Origin: Desulfosporosinus metallidurans
GTDB taxonomy: Bacteria > Bacillota > Desulfitobacteriia > Desulfitobacteriales > Desulfitobacteriaceae
DNA: 59,993 nt
Direction: 5' to 3'
Assembly (NCBI RefSeq): GCF_001936615.1
Contig: NZ_MLBF01000026.1
Coordinates: forward strand, 1 to 59,993
The notes under the pieces were generated by a model. It was not told the DNA's origin. It ran no database searches and saw nothing but the letters and a program-made list of their open reading frames with translations. Positions within the stretch are counted from its first letter, which is position 1. Every line of letters begins with the position of its first letter. The position numbers were made by a program, and so were the translations under genes. Shown here one piece after another: positions 33,674-43,231 of the stretch.

Positions 33674-34390
33674 TTATTCAATGTTGGCAAGCATATATTT
33701 CGCCAGTTGGTTTTCTACCCCCACTAAGTGCGCTAACATGAGCTTCTGTGCACTCTCCGCATCATGATTTTTAATTGCCTCATAAATTAAAAGATGCTCT
33801 TTATATAATCTCTCTGGCGAGTTTGTATCTTCGTAGAGCTTACTTCGACTAGATTTTAAAGTCTTTTGCATGGTATCTGAAATAGTATTCATCAGGCGAA
33901 ACAGAATCTTGTTATGTGTGGCCCTGGCAATGGCATAATGGAAGTGATGATCTGCTTCCTCCCCCAAGAGTTGCTTTTGGAGGTCCACTCGCATGATTTC
34001 TAAGGCTTCAAACATATCGCTCATCTCATCGTCTTCTGCTCTCTCTGCTGCTAACCCAGCAGCCTGAACCTCTAGAATCTTGCGAGCTTCATATAGTTCC
34101 AAGTCCGTATCTTTTTCTATAAAGAGCATCCAGGCAAGGGGAGCAACGACTGAATCAATGTTTACCTCTCTGATGTAGGTTCCTTCACCCGAACGTACTT
34201 CGATCAGCCCCATCATCTCCAGGGCACTGATTGCTTCGCGAATGGAGGCCCGACTCACCTGAAATCGCTCAACTAGTTCCCGTTCTGAAGGCAAACGGTC
34301 GCCTGGTTTCAACTGTCCTTCAGCAACAAGTTGACCTATCTGATCAACAATCTGTTCATAGATTTTTCGTGTTTTAATGGGTTTTAACAT
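33674..34390 (-). CDS. GntR/FadR-family transcriptional regulator (LldR/PdhR-like)
   Basis: 238 aa. N-terminal winged helix with LPSERELVERFQVSRASIRE and RSGEGTYI, C-terminal FCD ligand domain with the metal-binding His pattern (DHHFHYAIARATH and later HLLIYEAI). Such proteins bind lactate, glycolate or similar acids and recognise TGGTNNNACCA operators. Matching sites occur upstream of the flavoprotein and permease genes (37311-37325, 39300-39310). AAAGGAGTG precedes the ATG by about 12 bp. Probable local regulator of the lactate module. Confidence 0.9.
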   Translation of the reverse strand: MLKPIKTRKIYEQIVDQIGQLVAEGQLKPGDRLPSERELVERFQVSRASIREAISALEMMGLIEVRSGEGTYIREVNIDSVVAPLAWMLFIEKDTDLELYEARKILEVQAAGLAAERAEDDEMSDMFEALEIMRVDLQKQLLGEEADHHFHYAIARATHNKILFRLMNTISDTMQKTLKSSRSKLYEDTNSPERLYKEHLLIYEAIKNHDAESAQKLMLAHLVGVENQLAKYMLANIE

Positions 34391-34530
34391 TAGCCTATGT
34401 CACTCCTTTTGAACCTCTGCTCAAGGAAGACCTCCGCAGGTTCTAGACCATGATAACTTTAAGCCTTTCGTTACCTCCATAGTGTAACATATCACATGAC
34501 CAAAACCCAATTATATTTCTTTTTTAAAAA

Positions 34531-34568
34531 AACATGGAAACACTTACTGACAGAAGCGTTTCCATGTT
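34531..34568 (-). terminator. Terminator of the lactate oxidation genes
   Basis: AACATGGAAAC/GTTTCCATGTT stem followed by a long T-run on the minus strand, 16 bp past the Fe-S subunit stop codon. Confidence 0.9.
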
Positions 34569-34583
34569 GAATAGCCTTTCCTT

Positions 34584-35885
34584 TTAAGAACGTTTTAATT
34601 CTTTCTTACCTGCACGATAAGATTCTGCCAGAATCTGAATCGTGTGGACTACTTCTTCCTGTATCCCCACATTTTCCACGCCACTTTGCAGCTGCAAGCG
34701 GCAAGCTGGACAGCCTGTTGCTACAGTATCCGTATGAGTCTGAGCAATATCGGCTGTTTTACGGTCAGAAATCTGCACGGAGAGATCCGGGTGCACTAGG
34801 CTAAATGATCCGGCCATACCACAACAACGGCCCGGCTCTTTCATCTCAATCAATTCTACTCCGGGAATACTTTTCAGGATTTCGCGTGGTTCTTGATGGA
34901 TCCCCTGTCCACGGTTTAAGTGGCAAGGATCATGATAGGTTACTTTACGCGAAACACGGCCCAAGCCTTCCTTTTTGAAGGGCACTTTATGAATTAAGAA
35001 CTCCGAAATATCATAAGACTTCCCAGCCCATTTATCCGCCAAGCCTTTGAATTCGGGATCATTTTCTAGCAGCTCGCTAAAGACATGTTTCCAGGCAGTA
35101 CCTCCGGAAGAGCAAGCCACAACCAAGGCGTCTGCCCCCTTCTTCTCAAAGGCTCGTAAGTTGCGTCTTGCCAAAGCACGCGCTGAGACAACATCCCCAT
35201 TGACCGAGGCCGGAATACCACAGCAGCCCTGACCGTTCGGTATAACGACTTCGATATCGTTTTCCGTAAGCACCTCGACAACTGCTTTCCCGATATCCGT
35301 GTAAAAGTAATTGATCATACATCCCGTAAAGAAGGCCACTCTCATTTTGGGATTTTTGACACGAATGACTTCAGGATATTCGGAACGCAAAGGTTTTTTC
35401 GCTAACATAGGAAATACCTTTTCCGTCCCAATCCCAATATCAAAGCGCATCCGCGCCATACGATCGCTTTTATGCGGCAAGTGCTTTAAGGCAACACCTT
35501 GGAAAATGCTTCCTGTCTTCATCCCAAAATCGAACATTCGTTGCATTTTCAAGGCGGTGAAGGCAATCTTTTTAACCGGATGCAACCCTTTTTTACGCAC
35601 AGCCTCTGCCCTAGCGGCAAGGATAATTTTATCAAACCGAACTCCGCACGGACAATTATTATTACATGCCATGCAAGTTGTGCATAGAGAAAAGCGATCG
35701 GCCATTCCCTCAGTCATTTCCATTTCTCCTGAGAGAATATATTCCGCTAAACTAATCTTTCCCCTTGCCACTCCAACCTCTTGGCGTGTTTCTTTATAAA
35801 TGGGACATACGGCCTGACAGTTTCCGCATTTCATGCATTTATGGAGTTCTTCGGTAATCGAATCCAGTGAATCATATACGGACAC
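34584..35885 (-). CDS. (Fe-S)-binding subunit of a glycolate/lactate oxidase (GlcF-like)
   Basis: 433 aa. N-terminal pair of 4Fe-4S motifs (CMKCGNCQAVCP and CTTCMACNNNCPCG), then two CCG-type domains (QGCCGIPAS near residue 220; RCCGMAGSFSL near 350). GTG start 7 bp after AGGAGGG. It begins 2 bp after the FAD subunit gene, so the two are coupled. It should pass electrons from the flavoprotein to the membrane quinone pool or an Etf. Confidence 0.9.
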   Translation of the reverse strand: MSVYDSLDSITEELHKCMKCGNCQAVCPIYKETRQEVGVARGKISLAEYILSGEMEMTEGMADRFSLCTTCMACNNNCPCGVRFDKIILAARAEAVRKKGLHPVKKIAFTALKMQRMFDFGMKTGSIFQGVALKHLPHKSDRMARMRFDIGIGTEKVFPMLAKKPLRSEYPEVIRVKNPKMRVAFFTGCMINYFYTDIGKAVVEVLTENDIEVVIPNGQGCCGIPASVNGDVVSARALARRNLRAFEKKGADALVVACSSGGTAWKHVFSELLENDPEFKGLADKWAGKSYDISEFLIHKVPFKKEGLGRVSRKVTYHDPCHLNRGQGIHQEPREILKSIPGVELIEMKEPGRCCGMAGSFSLVHPDLSVQISDRKTADIAQTHTDTVATGCPACRLQLQSGVENVGIQEEVVHTIQILAESYRAGKKELKRS

Positions 35886-35887
35886 GA

Positions 35888-37276
35888 TTAGTCCCTCCTT
35901 ACTATCTTCCCAGGGTTCAACACATAGTTTGGATCCAGGGCTTCTTTAATACGCCGCAATGCCGTTACACCGGCTTCTCCAAATTCCATATCAAGATATT
36001 TCATTTTAGCCATACCAATCCCATGTTCACCCGAAAGGGTTCCCCCTAGTGAAATAGCCACTTGGAAAATTTCATCGACAGCCAAGTGGACCCGTTTCAT
36101 TTCTTCCAGATCTCGTTCATCCGTCAAAATCGTGGGGTGTAAGTTTCCGTCTCCGGCATGTCCAAACGTTGCAATTTGAAGATTATATTTTTCGGCAATT
36201 TTACGAATCGCTTTAAGCATATCAGGAATTTTGCTACGTGGAACGGTCGCATCTTCCAGTACAGTCGTCGGTCTCTTTTGAGCGAGAGCGGGAAGAGCAC
36301 TGCGGCGAGCCAGCCACAGGAGATCGCGTTCTTTATCATCTTTAGCAATATTGACCTGAACGGCCCCTTCTTCTTTCAAAATCCGTTCAACCAAAACAGC
36401 TTCCCTTGCGACAACTTCTTTATACCCATCGACTTCACACAAGAGGACTGCTTCGGCATCGAGCGGAAGTCCCGCATGCACAAAGTGCTCTACAGTCTGA
36501 ATGGTATCGTTATCCATAATCTCCAGGGTCGCTGGAATTACTTTATTACGAATAATGGCCGCGATGGCCTTCCCCGCTTTATCAAGGTTATCAAAGACTG
36601 CCAAAATACTTTTCCGTGCCTCAGGAGCAGGTATTAGTTTGACAATTATTTCGGTAATAATCCCCAGGGTTCCTTCAGCGCCTGTGAAGAGGGCCACTAA
36701 ATCATACCCTGTGACATTCTTAACTGTTTTTCCGCCCCACCGGATAACATCCCCATTGGCTAAGACCACTTTCAAACCCATGATATAATGTTTAGTTACA
36801 CCGTATTTCAGACCACGCAATCCGCCCGAACACTCTGAAACCGAGCCACCCATAGTAGCAGTGGTGACCGTACCGGGATCTGGCGGATAAATCAAACCAT
36901 GTTTACCAGCTTCGTCATTGAGCGCTTGAATAATGACACCTGGTTGAACTGTTGCCGTAAGATTGTCTTGGTCTACTTCCAAGATCTTATTTAGATTGAG
37001 CATTGAGAGAACGATACCCCCTTCAGTGGGAATGGTTCCCCCACTAAGGTTGGTCCCTGAACCACGAGGATAAATAGGTACATTGTGACGTATGGCTATT
37101 TTTACAATTTCTGACACTTGTTCGGTAGAAAGAGGCGAAACCACCACATCCGGCTTATGATGTTTCATCGCAGCGGTTGCGTCATAAGCATAAGTCAATA
37201 AGTCTTCTTGCTCTGTGAGGACATTTTCACGACCGAGCACTTGAACAAGTTCTTGCAACACTTCACGAGCTAACAT
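35888..37276 (-). CDS. FAD-linked (D-)lactate/glycolate dehydrogenase subunit (GlcD-like)
   Basis: 462 aa. PCMH-type FAD-binding domain with PRGSGTNLSGGTIP (about residues 78-91), GLRGLKYGVTKHYIMGL and GYDLVALFTGAEGTLGIITE, and the C-terminal FAD-oxidase domain with FGHAGDGNLHPT and SGEHGIGMAKMKYL. Oxidises a 2-hydroxy acid, most likely D-lactate given the adjacent permease. An operator-like palindrome lies 35-49 bp above the start codon. Confidence 0.92.
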   Translation of the reverse strand: MLAREVLQELVQVLGRENVLTEQEDLLTYAYDATAAMKHHKPDVVVSPLSTEQVSEIVKIAIRHNVPIYPRGSGTNLSGGTIPTEGGIVLSMLNLNKILEVDQDNLTATVQPGVIIQALNDEAGKHGLIYPPDPGTVTTATMGGSVSECSGGLRGLKYGVTKHYIMGLKVVLANGDVIRWGGKTVKNVTGYDLVALFTGAEGTLGIITEIIVKLIPAPEARKSILAVFDNLDKAGKAIAAIIRNKVIPATLEIMDNDTIQTVEHFVHAGLPLDAEAVLLCEVDGYKEVVAREAVLVERILKEEGAVQVNIAKDDKERDLLWLARRSALPALAQKRPTTVLEDATVPRSKIPDMLKAIRKIAEKYNLQIATFGHAGDGNLHPTILTDERDLEEMKRVHLAVDEIFQVAISLGGTLSGEHGIGMAKMKYLDMEFGEAGVTALRRIKEALDPNYVLNPGKIVRRD

Positions 37277-37310
37277 CCTTATACCCCCTTAAAAAACATC
37301 TGGTCATTCA

Positions 37311-37325
37311 TCTGACGGTCAGACC
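37311..37325 (-). promoter_or_regulatory. FadR/LldR-type operator ahead of the glcD-like gene
   Basis: TCTGACGGTCAGACC: contains GGTCAGACC and a 13-bp palindrome TCTGACGGTCAGA. The downstream text ACCTAA..ATATTAAT is shared with the site at 39300-39310. Confidence 0.65.
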
Positions 37326-37400
37326 ACCTAACCATATATTAATTCAATTTTATAGAAATTTCAATATCAAAACTCAATTCTCTTTCAATGAAAATGAAAT

Positions 37401-37438
37401 AAAGTGGGAAGGGTTAAAATGCCACCGCTTCCCACTTT
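37401..37438 (-). terminator. Terminator of the lactate permease gene
   Basis: AAAGTGGGAAG/CTTCCCACTTT perfect 11-bp stem with a 16-nt loop, followed by ATTTCATTTTC on the minus strand, about 27 bp after the stop codon. Confidence 0.85.
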
Positions 37439-37465
37439 AATCTTACTTTTATACTACGATAAATT

Positions 37466-39148
37466 TTAGTGTATGAGTGAGGCAATTGTCGGCATTATAC
37501 CAGCAATCGTCGGAATCATGCCTTGAAGCACATATGCTTGGAGATAAGTCATTATGCAAATGATTGTTAGAAGGAAGAGTGAATGCTTTAAGGTGAAACG
37601 GAAGAGGTCAGATTCTCTACCTACTAAACCAGTTGCAGCAGCCGCTACGGCAATGGATTGTGGAGAAATCATTTTGCCCACAACGCCACCTGAGCTGTTG
37701 GCAGCAACGGTCAGAACAGGATTTACACCAATTTGTTGAGCTGTTACTTGTTGTAGTTGAGCAAATAAAGCATTAGCAGAAGTGTCAGATCCCGTTAAGA
37801 AGACTCCGAGCCAACCAAGGACTGGGGCGAAGAATGGGAACGCATGTCCAGTTTGCGAGAACAAAAGACCAAGGGTGTAAGAAAGCCCTGAGTAGTTCGC
37901 AATGTAAGCGAAACCGAGCACTGAACCAATCGTGATAATAGGATAGACCAGTGTTTTTATCGTATTCCCAGCGACCTTACCCGCTCTTGCCGGGCTTATC
38001 TGGAGAATGAGCATAGTGATAAGGCTAGTAATCAAGATCGCAGTTCCAGCGGCTGCGAAGAAATCCCACTTGTAACTTGCCGCGTAAATCGCCGGTTTTT
38101 TAACAATCGGCATGGTTTTTAAAACTAAGCCGTCCAATGCAGGCCAATGAGGGATCATTACGAACCATTTAAGGCTTTTTCCAATCAGATCTTTAAAACT
38201 ATTGGTACCCCAAATACCCACCATGATCGTGAGAATTGCAAAAGGAGACCAAGCCTTCATAATTTGACCCGTTGTATACTTTTTAAACTCTGCAACCTTT
38301 TCCCCTTTTTCACTCGGAAAACGCCAGATGTTTTTGGGTTTCCAGAATTTAAGCAAGATGACTGTGGAAACGAGGGAGAATAAAGATGCAATGATATCGG
38401 GGAGTAGAGGTCCGAGATAATTTGAAGACCACCACTGGGCAATGGCAAAGGTAAATCCTGAAACAGCGATAGCCGGCAGGACTTCTTTAGCCCCTTTCCA
38501 ACCAGCCATAAGAATAATTAAATATAAGGGAACGAACACTGAAAGGAATGGAAGTTGACGTCCAACAGCCGCAGATATTATGTTTGCATTCATGCCAGTA
38601 ACTGCACCTGCGGTAATAATCGGAACACCGATTCCCCCGAAAGCAACTGGGGCCGTGTTCGCAATTAGACAAAGTCCCGCAGCATAGAGGGGTTCAAAAC
38701 CCAAGCCGATCAGGATTGCACCGGATATTGCAACTGGTGTTCCAAATCCTGCAGCTCCCTCCAGAAACGCTCCAAAGGAAAATGCGATAAGAAGTGCTTG
38801 AAGACGACGGTCACTGGACAAAGAGGCAATTGAACTTTTAATGATTTCGAACTGTCCAGCCTCAACTGTTAGGTTATACAGAAAAACGGCAGTTACAATG
38901 ATCCAGGAGATTGGGAACAATCCATTAAGGATTCCCAGCGCACTCGCAGACAGTGCTGTCCCTAGCGGCATCTTGTAAACTATCATAACATCAATAATTG
39001 TCAATAAGAGCGTGGTACTTCCGGCAATATGTCCCTTCATGCGTTTAATGGCAAGCGCCCAAAATAAGTAAAAAATCGGAAGGGATACCGCCAACGCCGT
39101 GAGTCCAAGACTATTTCCTAAAGCGGCGTAGTTCTGTGTCCATGGCAT
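37466..39148 (-). CDS. lctP: Lactate permease (LctP family)
   Basis: 560 aa, about 12-14 membrane helices. Family motifs: FLEGAAGFGTPVAISGAIL (about residues 126-144), FGGIGVPIITAG, and the C-terminal GVFLTGSDTSANALFAQLQ and NSSGGVVGKMISPQSIA. ATG 39148 is chosen because AAAGGTGG lies 8 bp before it; a GTG four codons upstream would overlap that site. Imports lactate (or glycolate) with protons. Has its own operator-like site and terminator, separate from the glcD/glcF-like unit downstream. Confidence 0.94.
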   Translation of the reverse strand: MPWTQNYAALGNSLGLTALAVSLPIFYLFWALAIKRMKGHIAGSTTLLLTIIDVMIVYKMPLGTALSASALGILNGLFPISWIIVTAVFLYNLTVEAGQFEIIKSSIASLSSDRRLQALLIAFSFGAFLEGAAGFGTPVAISGAILIGLGFEPLYAAGLCLIANTAPVAFGGIGVPIITAGAVTGMNANIISAAVGRQLPFLSVFVPLYLIILMAGWKGAKEVLPAIAVSGFTFAIAQWWSSNYLGPLLPDIIASLFSLVSTVILLKFWKPKNIWRFPSEKGEKVAEFKKYTTGQIMKAWSPFAILTIMVGIWGTNSFKDLIGKSLKWFVMIPHWPALDGLVLKTMPIVKKPAIYAASYKWDFFAAAGTAILITSLITMLILQISPARAGKVAGNTIKTLVYPIITIGSVLGFAYIANYSGLSYTLGLLFSQTGHAFPFFAPVLGWLGVFLTGSDTSANALFAQLQQVTAQQIGVNPVLTVAANSSGGVVGKMISPQSIAVAAAATGLVGRESDLFRFTLKHSLFLLTIICIMTYLQAYVLQGMIPTIAGIMPTIASLIH

Positions 39149-39299
39149 AATTAGTTCCACCTTTCATTAAAACATGTGTAAAAGCATTTCCATTTCATTC
39201 AAACCTTATACGGAACTTACTCTTTACCCTTGGCGTCTTCCTCCCTCCACGTTACTCTCTGCTTTTATTGTGCAACCATTAGGCAGACTGATTGCTGAA

Positions 39300-39310
39300 T
39301 GGTCAGACCA
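39300..39310 (-). promoter_or_regulatory. FadR/LldR-type operator ahead of lctP
   Basis: Perfect palindrome TGGTCAGACCA around a central base, about 150 bp above the lctP start. Same core and flank as the site at 37311-37325. Confidence 0.7.
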
Positions 39311-39439
39311 CCTAAACACATATTAATCTAATCTTGTGAACATTTCAATATGTAAAGAGTTTTATAGAGAAAAAAACAATTTTCACAAAGTTTTTTCAGT
39401 TCCGTGTTATCCTTGTTCCCTACCCCCATAGTGAACCAG

Positions 39440-39907
39440 TTAGCGCGTATATTTCTGTTCGAGAAACTTTATCTCTTGTTGAAACGATTGGCTTATACGA
39501 TAGAGCAATCGTTCCATGTCCAAGCGGTGAAGCGTGATATTTTCCGGACTAAGAAACTCAATTTTCCGAAATTCAGATTTTATCAACAACGGCAACAAAT
39601 CGTCGAGATTTTCAATTCGAAGGGTCAATATAATGGGCGCATAAGCGACTTCATGAACACGCTTCCCGTCCCCTTCACTCACCACGTAGATATCTAGGCT
39701 CAAATCAACATCTTCAATAAGAATCCCTTGAAGCGGAACATTGCGCAATAAGGCGACCTGCTGTTCTCGCATCGTTTCTGCCATTTGTTCGTTACTCTTG
39801 CCTCCAAAGAAAAAGCGTCCACTCCGCGCTTCGCCCCGATAGTCCATGCGAATTCGCACGCGAACATGTTCGACAAGAAGTTCATTACCAATCTTAATTT
39901 TCATCAT
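39440..39907 (-). CDS. Uncharacterised soluble protein
   Basis: 155 aa, not recognised. No signal peptide or membrane helix. Alternating hydrophobic pattern in the first half (KIGNELLVEHVRVRIRMDYR, then ILIEDVDLSLDIYVV) suggests a beta-rich fold, and the C-terminal 40 residues are likely a coiled or helical segment. GGAG lies about 6 bp before two adjacent ATG codons. Stands alone, divergent from the next gene; no functional context. Confidence 0.6.
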   Translation of the reverse strand: MMKIKIGNELLVEHVRVRIRMDYRGEARSGRFFFGGKSNEQMAETMREQQVALLRNVPLQGILIEDVDLSLDIYVVSEGDGKRVHEVAYAPIILTLRIENLDDLLPLLIKSEFRKIEFLSPENITLHRLDMERLLYRISQSFQQEIKFLEQKYTR

Positions 39908-40062
39908 TATTCTCTCCGTTTCTCTATTGCAAGCACTTTATCTTTGAATTTCATCCTCGAAAATATTCTCCATGCGTTTGATTTTCTCCTGCAATCTTTG
40001 CTTTACGGTTGTGAATTGTGGACATACTAGAACACAAGATGCGTCTAAAGGAGGATAAATTA

Positions 40063-40575
40063 ATGCTTAATACAGTCGTTGCCATTTTTAAAGGGCCGCA
40101 ACAAACGAAAGAAGCAATTGAAGAGATCCAAGGGGAATCCCTAGCGAATAGCAGAATATCAGTCATAGTCCGTAGCGAATATATCCACCAGGGCGAGTTC
40201 AAAGAAGAAATTGCTAATGAATTAGCTTATTACCCCAGTGAGATTAACTTGGACAAATTTAATGCTTGGTTAGTTCAAGCTCCACCATTTACAGTACCCA
40301 ACTTAGGCGAAGTTGTAGTCGCCGGCCCACTGGCCACTCAACTTATGCACCAACCACAGAGTCGGGGGCTTGTGGAAGTGCTCCTCAGCTATGGTCTTTC
40401 TGAAATCCGTGCTAGGCACTATGAACATGAGGTACGGACAGGGCATTGGTTAGTACTGATCCAAACTCATCATGAAAAAATTAATTCAGTAGCCAACGCT
40501 TTGCGTTCTTTTGGCGGAAGAGACATTGAAAAATGGAGAAAAGAAATTGATCATCCTATTTATCCTATTGGCTAA
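40063..40575 (+). CDS. Uncharacterised protein of about 170 aa
   Basis: 170 aa from ATG 40063, which follows AAGGAGG by 8 bp; the frame extends further upstream without a ribosome site. Begins with a hydrophobic strand and helix (TVVAIFKGPQQTKEAIEEI) like an alpha/beta fold. The motif GPLATQLMHQPQSRGLVEVLLSYGL is not one I recognise. Soluble, no membrane helix. Convergent with rluB. No function assigned. Confidence 0.65.
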   Translation: MLNTVVAIFKGPQQTKEAIEEIQGESLANSRISVIVRSEYIHQGEFKEEIANELAYYPSEINLDKFNAWLVQAPPFTVPNLGEVVVAGPLATQLMHQPQSRGLVEVLLSYGLSEIRARHYEHEVRTGHWLVLIQTHHEKINSVANALRSFGGRDIEKWRKEIDHPIYPIG

Positions 40576-40587
40576 GCACCAGTAACT

Positions 40588-41373
40588 TCATAGGCCAACT
40601 GTAGAACGCAATTCCTTTACTTCTTGACGTGTAAGTGCTCTATAGGCGCCAGAACAGAGAGTCTTTTCCTGAGTTAACGTTCCAAAACGAATCCGTTCAA
40701 GTTTAACGACTGGATATCCAATGGCTGCAAACATTCGGCGGATTTGACGATTTCGACCTTCATGGATCGTCACCTCAAGGACTTCCAAGTGATCACCCTT
40801 AGAGTCAAGGTTAGTTCGCTTCAAAACACCGCTCACGCGCTCAACTTTAGCTGGAGCGGTGTTTCCATCTTCAAGAAGTACTCCCTGTCGTAAACGTTCA
40901 AGGGCATTAATTCCTACAGGACCTTGCACCCAGACCCTGTACGTCTTCTCAACTCCGTACGACGGATGCATTAAGCGATGAGCTAATTCTCCGTCGTTAG
41001 TAAGAACCAATACACCCGATGTATCATAATCCAGCCTACCAACGGGATAAACTCGAGTTGGAACATCTTTCATTAAATCAACCACAGTGGGACGCCCTTG
41101 GGGATCACTCGCACTAGTAATCACACTAACTGGTTTATTGAGCAAGTAGTATTGAAACTCTTCAAATCGTTCAACTGGCTTCCCATCAACTTCAATATGG
41201 TCTTTTATACCGACCTTTGTCCCTAAAGCAGAAATTGTATCTCCATTAACCGTAACTCGCCCCTCCAGAATGAGCTGTTCAGCATGTCGTCGTGAAGCGA
41301 CTCCGGCCTGGGCGAGTACTTTTTGCAAACGTTCTCGGTTCTCTGCATTGAAAACTATGTTTTTACTTTCCAT
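40588..41373 (-). CDS. rluB: Pseudouridine synthase, RsuA/RluB family
   Basis: 261 aa. N-terminal S4 RNA-binding domain (LQKVLAQAGVASRRHAEQLI), then the catalytic domain with GRLDYDTSGVLVLTNDGELA containing the catalytic Asp, and EGRNRQIRRMF. Modifies 23S rRNA (or 16S rRNA in the RsuA branch). GGAG ribosome site before the ATG. In Bacillus relatives this gene follows spmB; here a three-gene cassette intervenes. Confidence 0.93.
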   Translation of the reverse strand: MESKNIVFNAENRERLQKVLAQAGVASRRHAEQLILEGRVTVNGDTISALGTKVGIKDHIEVDGKPVERFEEFQYYLLNKPVSVITSASDPQGRPTVVDLMKDVPTRVYPVGRLDYDTSGVLVLTNDGELAHRLMHPSYGVEKTYRVWVQGPVGINALERLRQGVLLEDGNTAPAKVERVSGVLKRTNLDSKGDHLEVLEVTIHEGRNRQIRRMFAAIGYPVVKLERIRFGTLTQEKTLCSGAYRALTRQEVKELRSTVGL

Positions 41374-41464
41374 GAATCTCCGATCTCCTTCACTGTTGAA
41401 AACTATCCGTTTTTCTGGTGCAAACTTGCCATCTTAACACATAGTATACCATACCTGAAATAAT

Positions 41465-41821
41465 CTAAGAACGAGCCACAAACACCACCCCAATCACGAT
41501 AAACGACACCCCGATTGCCCGGTAAAGGGATATCTCTTCTTTAAAGTAAAAATATGAAAAAAACATAATCACGATATACCCAAGGCTTACTAGCGGGTAG
41601 GCGTAGCTGAGCTCAACTTTGCTTAATACCTTAACCCAAAGCACAAAACTCAAGCCGTACATTACCATTCCTAACATCACTGGTCCATTCTTCACAATAG
41701 CTATAAGGCTCTGGAGCAAATGAACGCTTGAAAAATCGAGTTCTAAACGCTGAGCCCCGATCTTAACGAATATTTGTCCCACTGCTCCAAGAAGCACGGA
41801 TATCAGCGTTAATGCTAACAT
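41465..41821 (-). CDS. SMR/EamA-like small transporter (ArnE/ArnF-like flippase candidate)
   Basis: 118 aa, four membrane helices, small multidrug resistance/DMT fold. The sequence VELSYAYPLVSLGYIVIMFFS matches the family third-helix region. GAGGGTG precedes the ATG. It begins 3 bp after the end of the GT-C-like gene, so the two are translated together. Related short proteins flip polyprenyl-phosphate-linked sugars; that role is inferred from the neighbours. Confidence 0.75.
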   Translation of the reverse strand: MLALTLISVLLGAVGQIFVKIGAQRLELDFSSVHLLQSLIAIVKNGPVMLGMVMYGLSFVLWVKVLSKVELSYAYPLVSLGYIVIMFFSYFYFKEEISLYRAIGVSFIVIGVVFVARS

Positions 41822-41824
41822 GTT

Positions 41825-43171
41825 TCACCCTCGCAATTTTATCAAAATACGTTCAATACTGCTCCAGATTCCTTCAATACCCAGTACCACATATAAGGTC
41901 AAGCTTAACACGGTTGGAAAAGCATAACGGCTTTGCCCTTCCGTGAGGAAATAAACCCCAGCAAACATATAGAAGGTAATGAGAAGGAATAGACATCCTT
42001 TATCACGGCTATGGCTTGATATATACCACGTTTTCTCTCTGTGCTGATAATTTTCCCGGGCAAAAAACAAACCGAAATGCATTATGGTATAGCTTAAAAT
42101 GCTAGCGATGCCTCCGATAAACACCGACGCTCTTATGAGTTCTGTCGCCTTAAACCACTTGATTTGGAGGGAAGGGGATATGCCGCTTCCATAAAACGCT
42201 AAAAAAATATCTCCATAGTTTTTATCTCCATATTGGATAAACGTCCTCTTGACTCGCTTTAAACCTAAGCTAACAAATTCTCTCGGGTGGCCTACAATCC
42301 ATGCCTTGGCGGCACGACTCAACATTTTATTTTTTTCAGTCGGGTTTGCCGACCGATAATCCGACCTGTTGACCACAGAGTTTTCAACGTTTTCTGCGGG
42401 CATCCAGCCACTAAGTTTGTTTTGTGAGTTATTGTTAATATAAAGGACAATTCCGCCATTATTTGAAACATAAGTAAACTCGCCAGTAAGCTTGTAGTTA
42501 CGATAAAGCCACGGGGCTAGGACAACTCCAGCTAAGAGAATAACAACCACACCATTTTTGAAACTTTTCAAGAACTCTTTATGCCAAACGAGATCAGTAA
42601 GGATTATAGTCAGGGCAAAGAGCGGGAAATAGGGCTTTAACATGGTGTTTAATCCGGTGATAACCCCGATGGACACATATTTATACTTTATATCAGATAA
42701 ATAGACATAAGTTCCAAGCAACAAGAGGGTTGTAAACAATATCTCTGAAGCAACATTGCTATTATAATAGATGTTCATTGGAAATAAGACAAAAAGTACA
42801 AAGATACGTTTACGCAATCTCTCGGCAATTCCTATCTTTCCCAAAATATGAAGCACGAGCACATTATTTAGCGTACTTAAAACCAAATTAAGCGCTTTCG
42901 CTACCCAAGTCGAAGCCCCCAGTAGCCAATAAAAAGGAGCTAAAAAGATCGGATACCCAACCGTAGTGTAGGTATCTCCCCATTGTCCCCCGTTGGCTAT
43001 TTGAGTTGCTATTCTCTGATAATACTCAAAATCAGAAACAGGTTCTGTTCGTACTAAGAGAACCCATAGAACGCTTAGCACAAATCCCAGAATTAAAACT
43101 AAATAGTAAAAGGAACTCAGCTTTTTCAAGCGTAAGCCAGTTGATCCATCCTTTAGGCCACCAGAAAACAC
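41825..43171 (-). CDS. GT-C/GT39-like membrane glycosyltransferase
   Basis: 448 aa, about 10-12 membrane helices. The first extracytoplasmic loop carries acidic residues (RTEPVSDFEYYQRIA, then WGDTYTTVGYPIFLAPFYWL) as in PMT/ArnT-like enzymes that use polyprenyl-phosphate sugars. GTG start behind GAGG. Middle gene of a UbiA-GT-SMR cassette. Probably transfers a sugar from a lipid carrier to a cell-surface acceptor; donor and acceptor unknown. Confidence 0.72.
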   Translation of the reverse strand: MFSGGLKDGSTGLRLKKLSSFYYLVLILGFVLSVLWVLLVRTEPVSDFEYYQRIATQIANGGQWGDTYTTVGYPIFLAPFYWLLGASTWVAKALNLVLSTLNNVLVLHILGKIGIAERLRKRIFVLFVLFPMNIYYNSNVASEILFTTLLLLGTYVYLSDIKYKYVSIGVITGLNTMLKPYFPLFALTIILTDLVWHKEFLKSFKNGVVVILLAGVVLAPWLYRNYKLTGEFTYVSNNGGIVLYINNNSQNKLSGWMPAENVENSVVNRSDYRSANPTEKNKMLSRAAKAWIVGHPREFVSLGLKRVKRTFIQYGDKNYGDIFLAFYGSGISPSLQIKWFKATELIRASVFIGGIASILSYTIMHFGLFFARENYQHREKTWYISSHSRDKGCLFLLITFYMFAGVYFLTEGQSRYAFPTVLSLTLYVVLGIEGIWSSIERILIKLRG

Positions 43172-43231
43172 AGCACAACCTCATTCACTTTCTATGAAAA
43201 ATTATTATCTCAAGTTTGATTGCCAATTTTT

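Noticed and set aside
35311..35799. 162-codon open frame on the plus strand
   Set aside because: Shadow of the Fe-S subunit gene; composition and lack of start signals argue against it.
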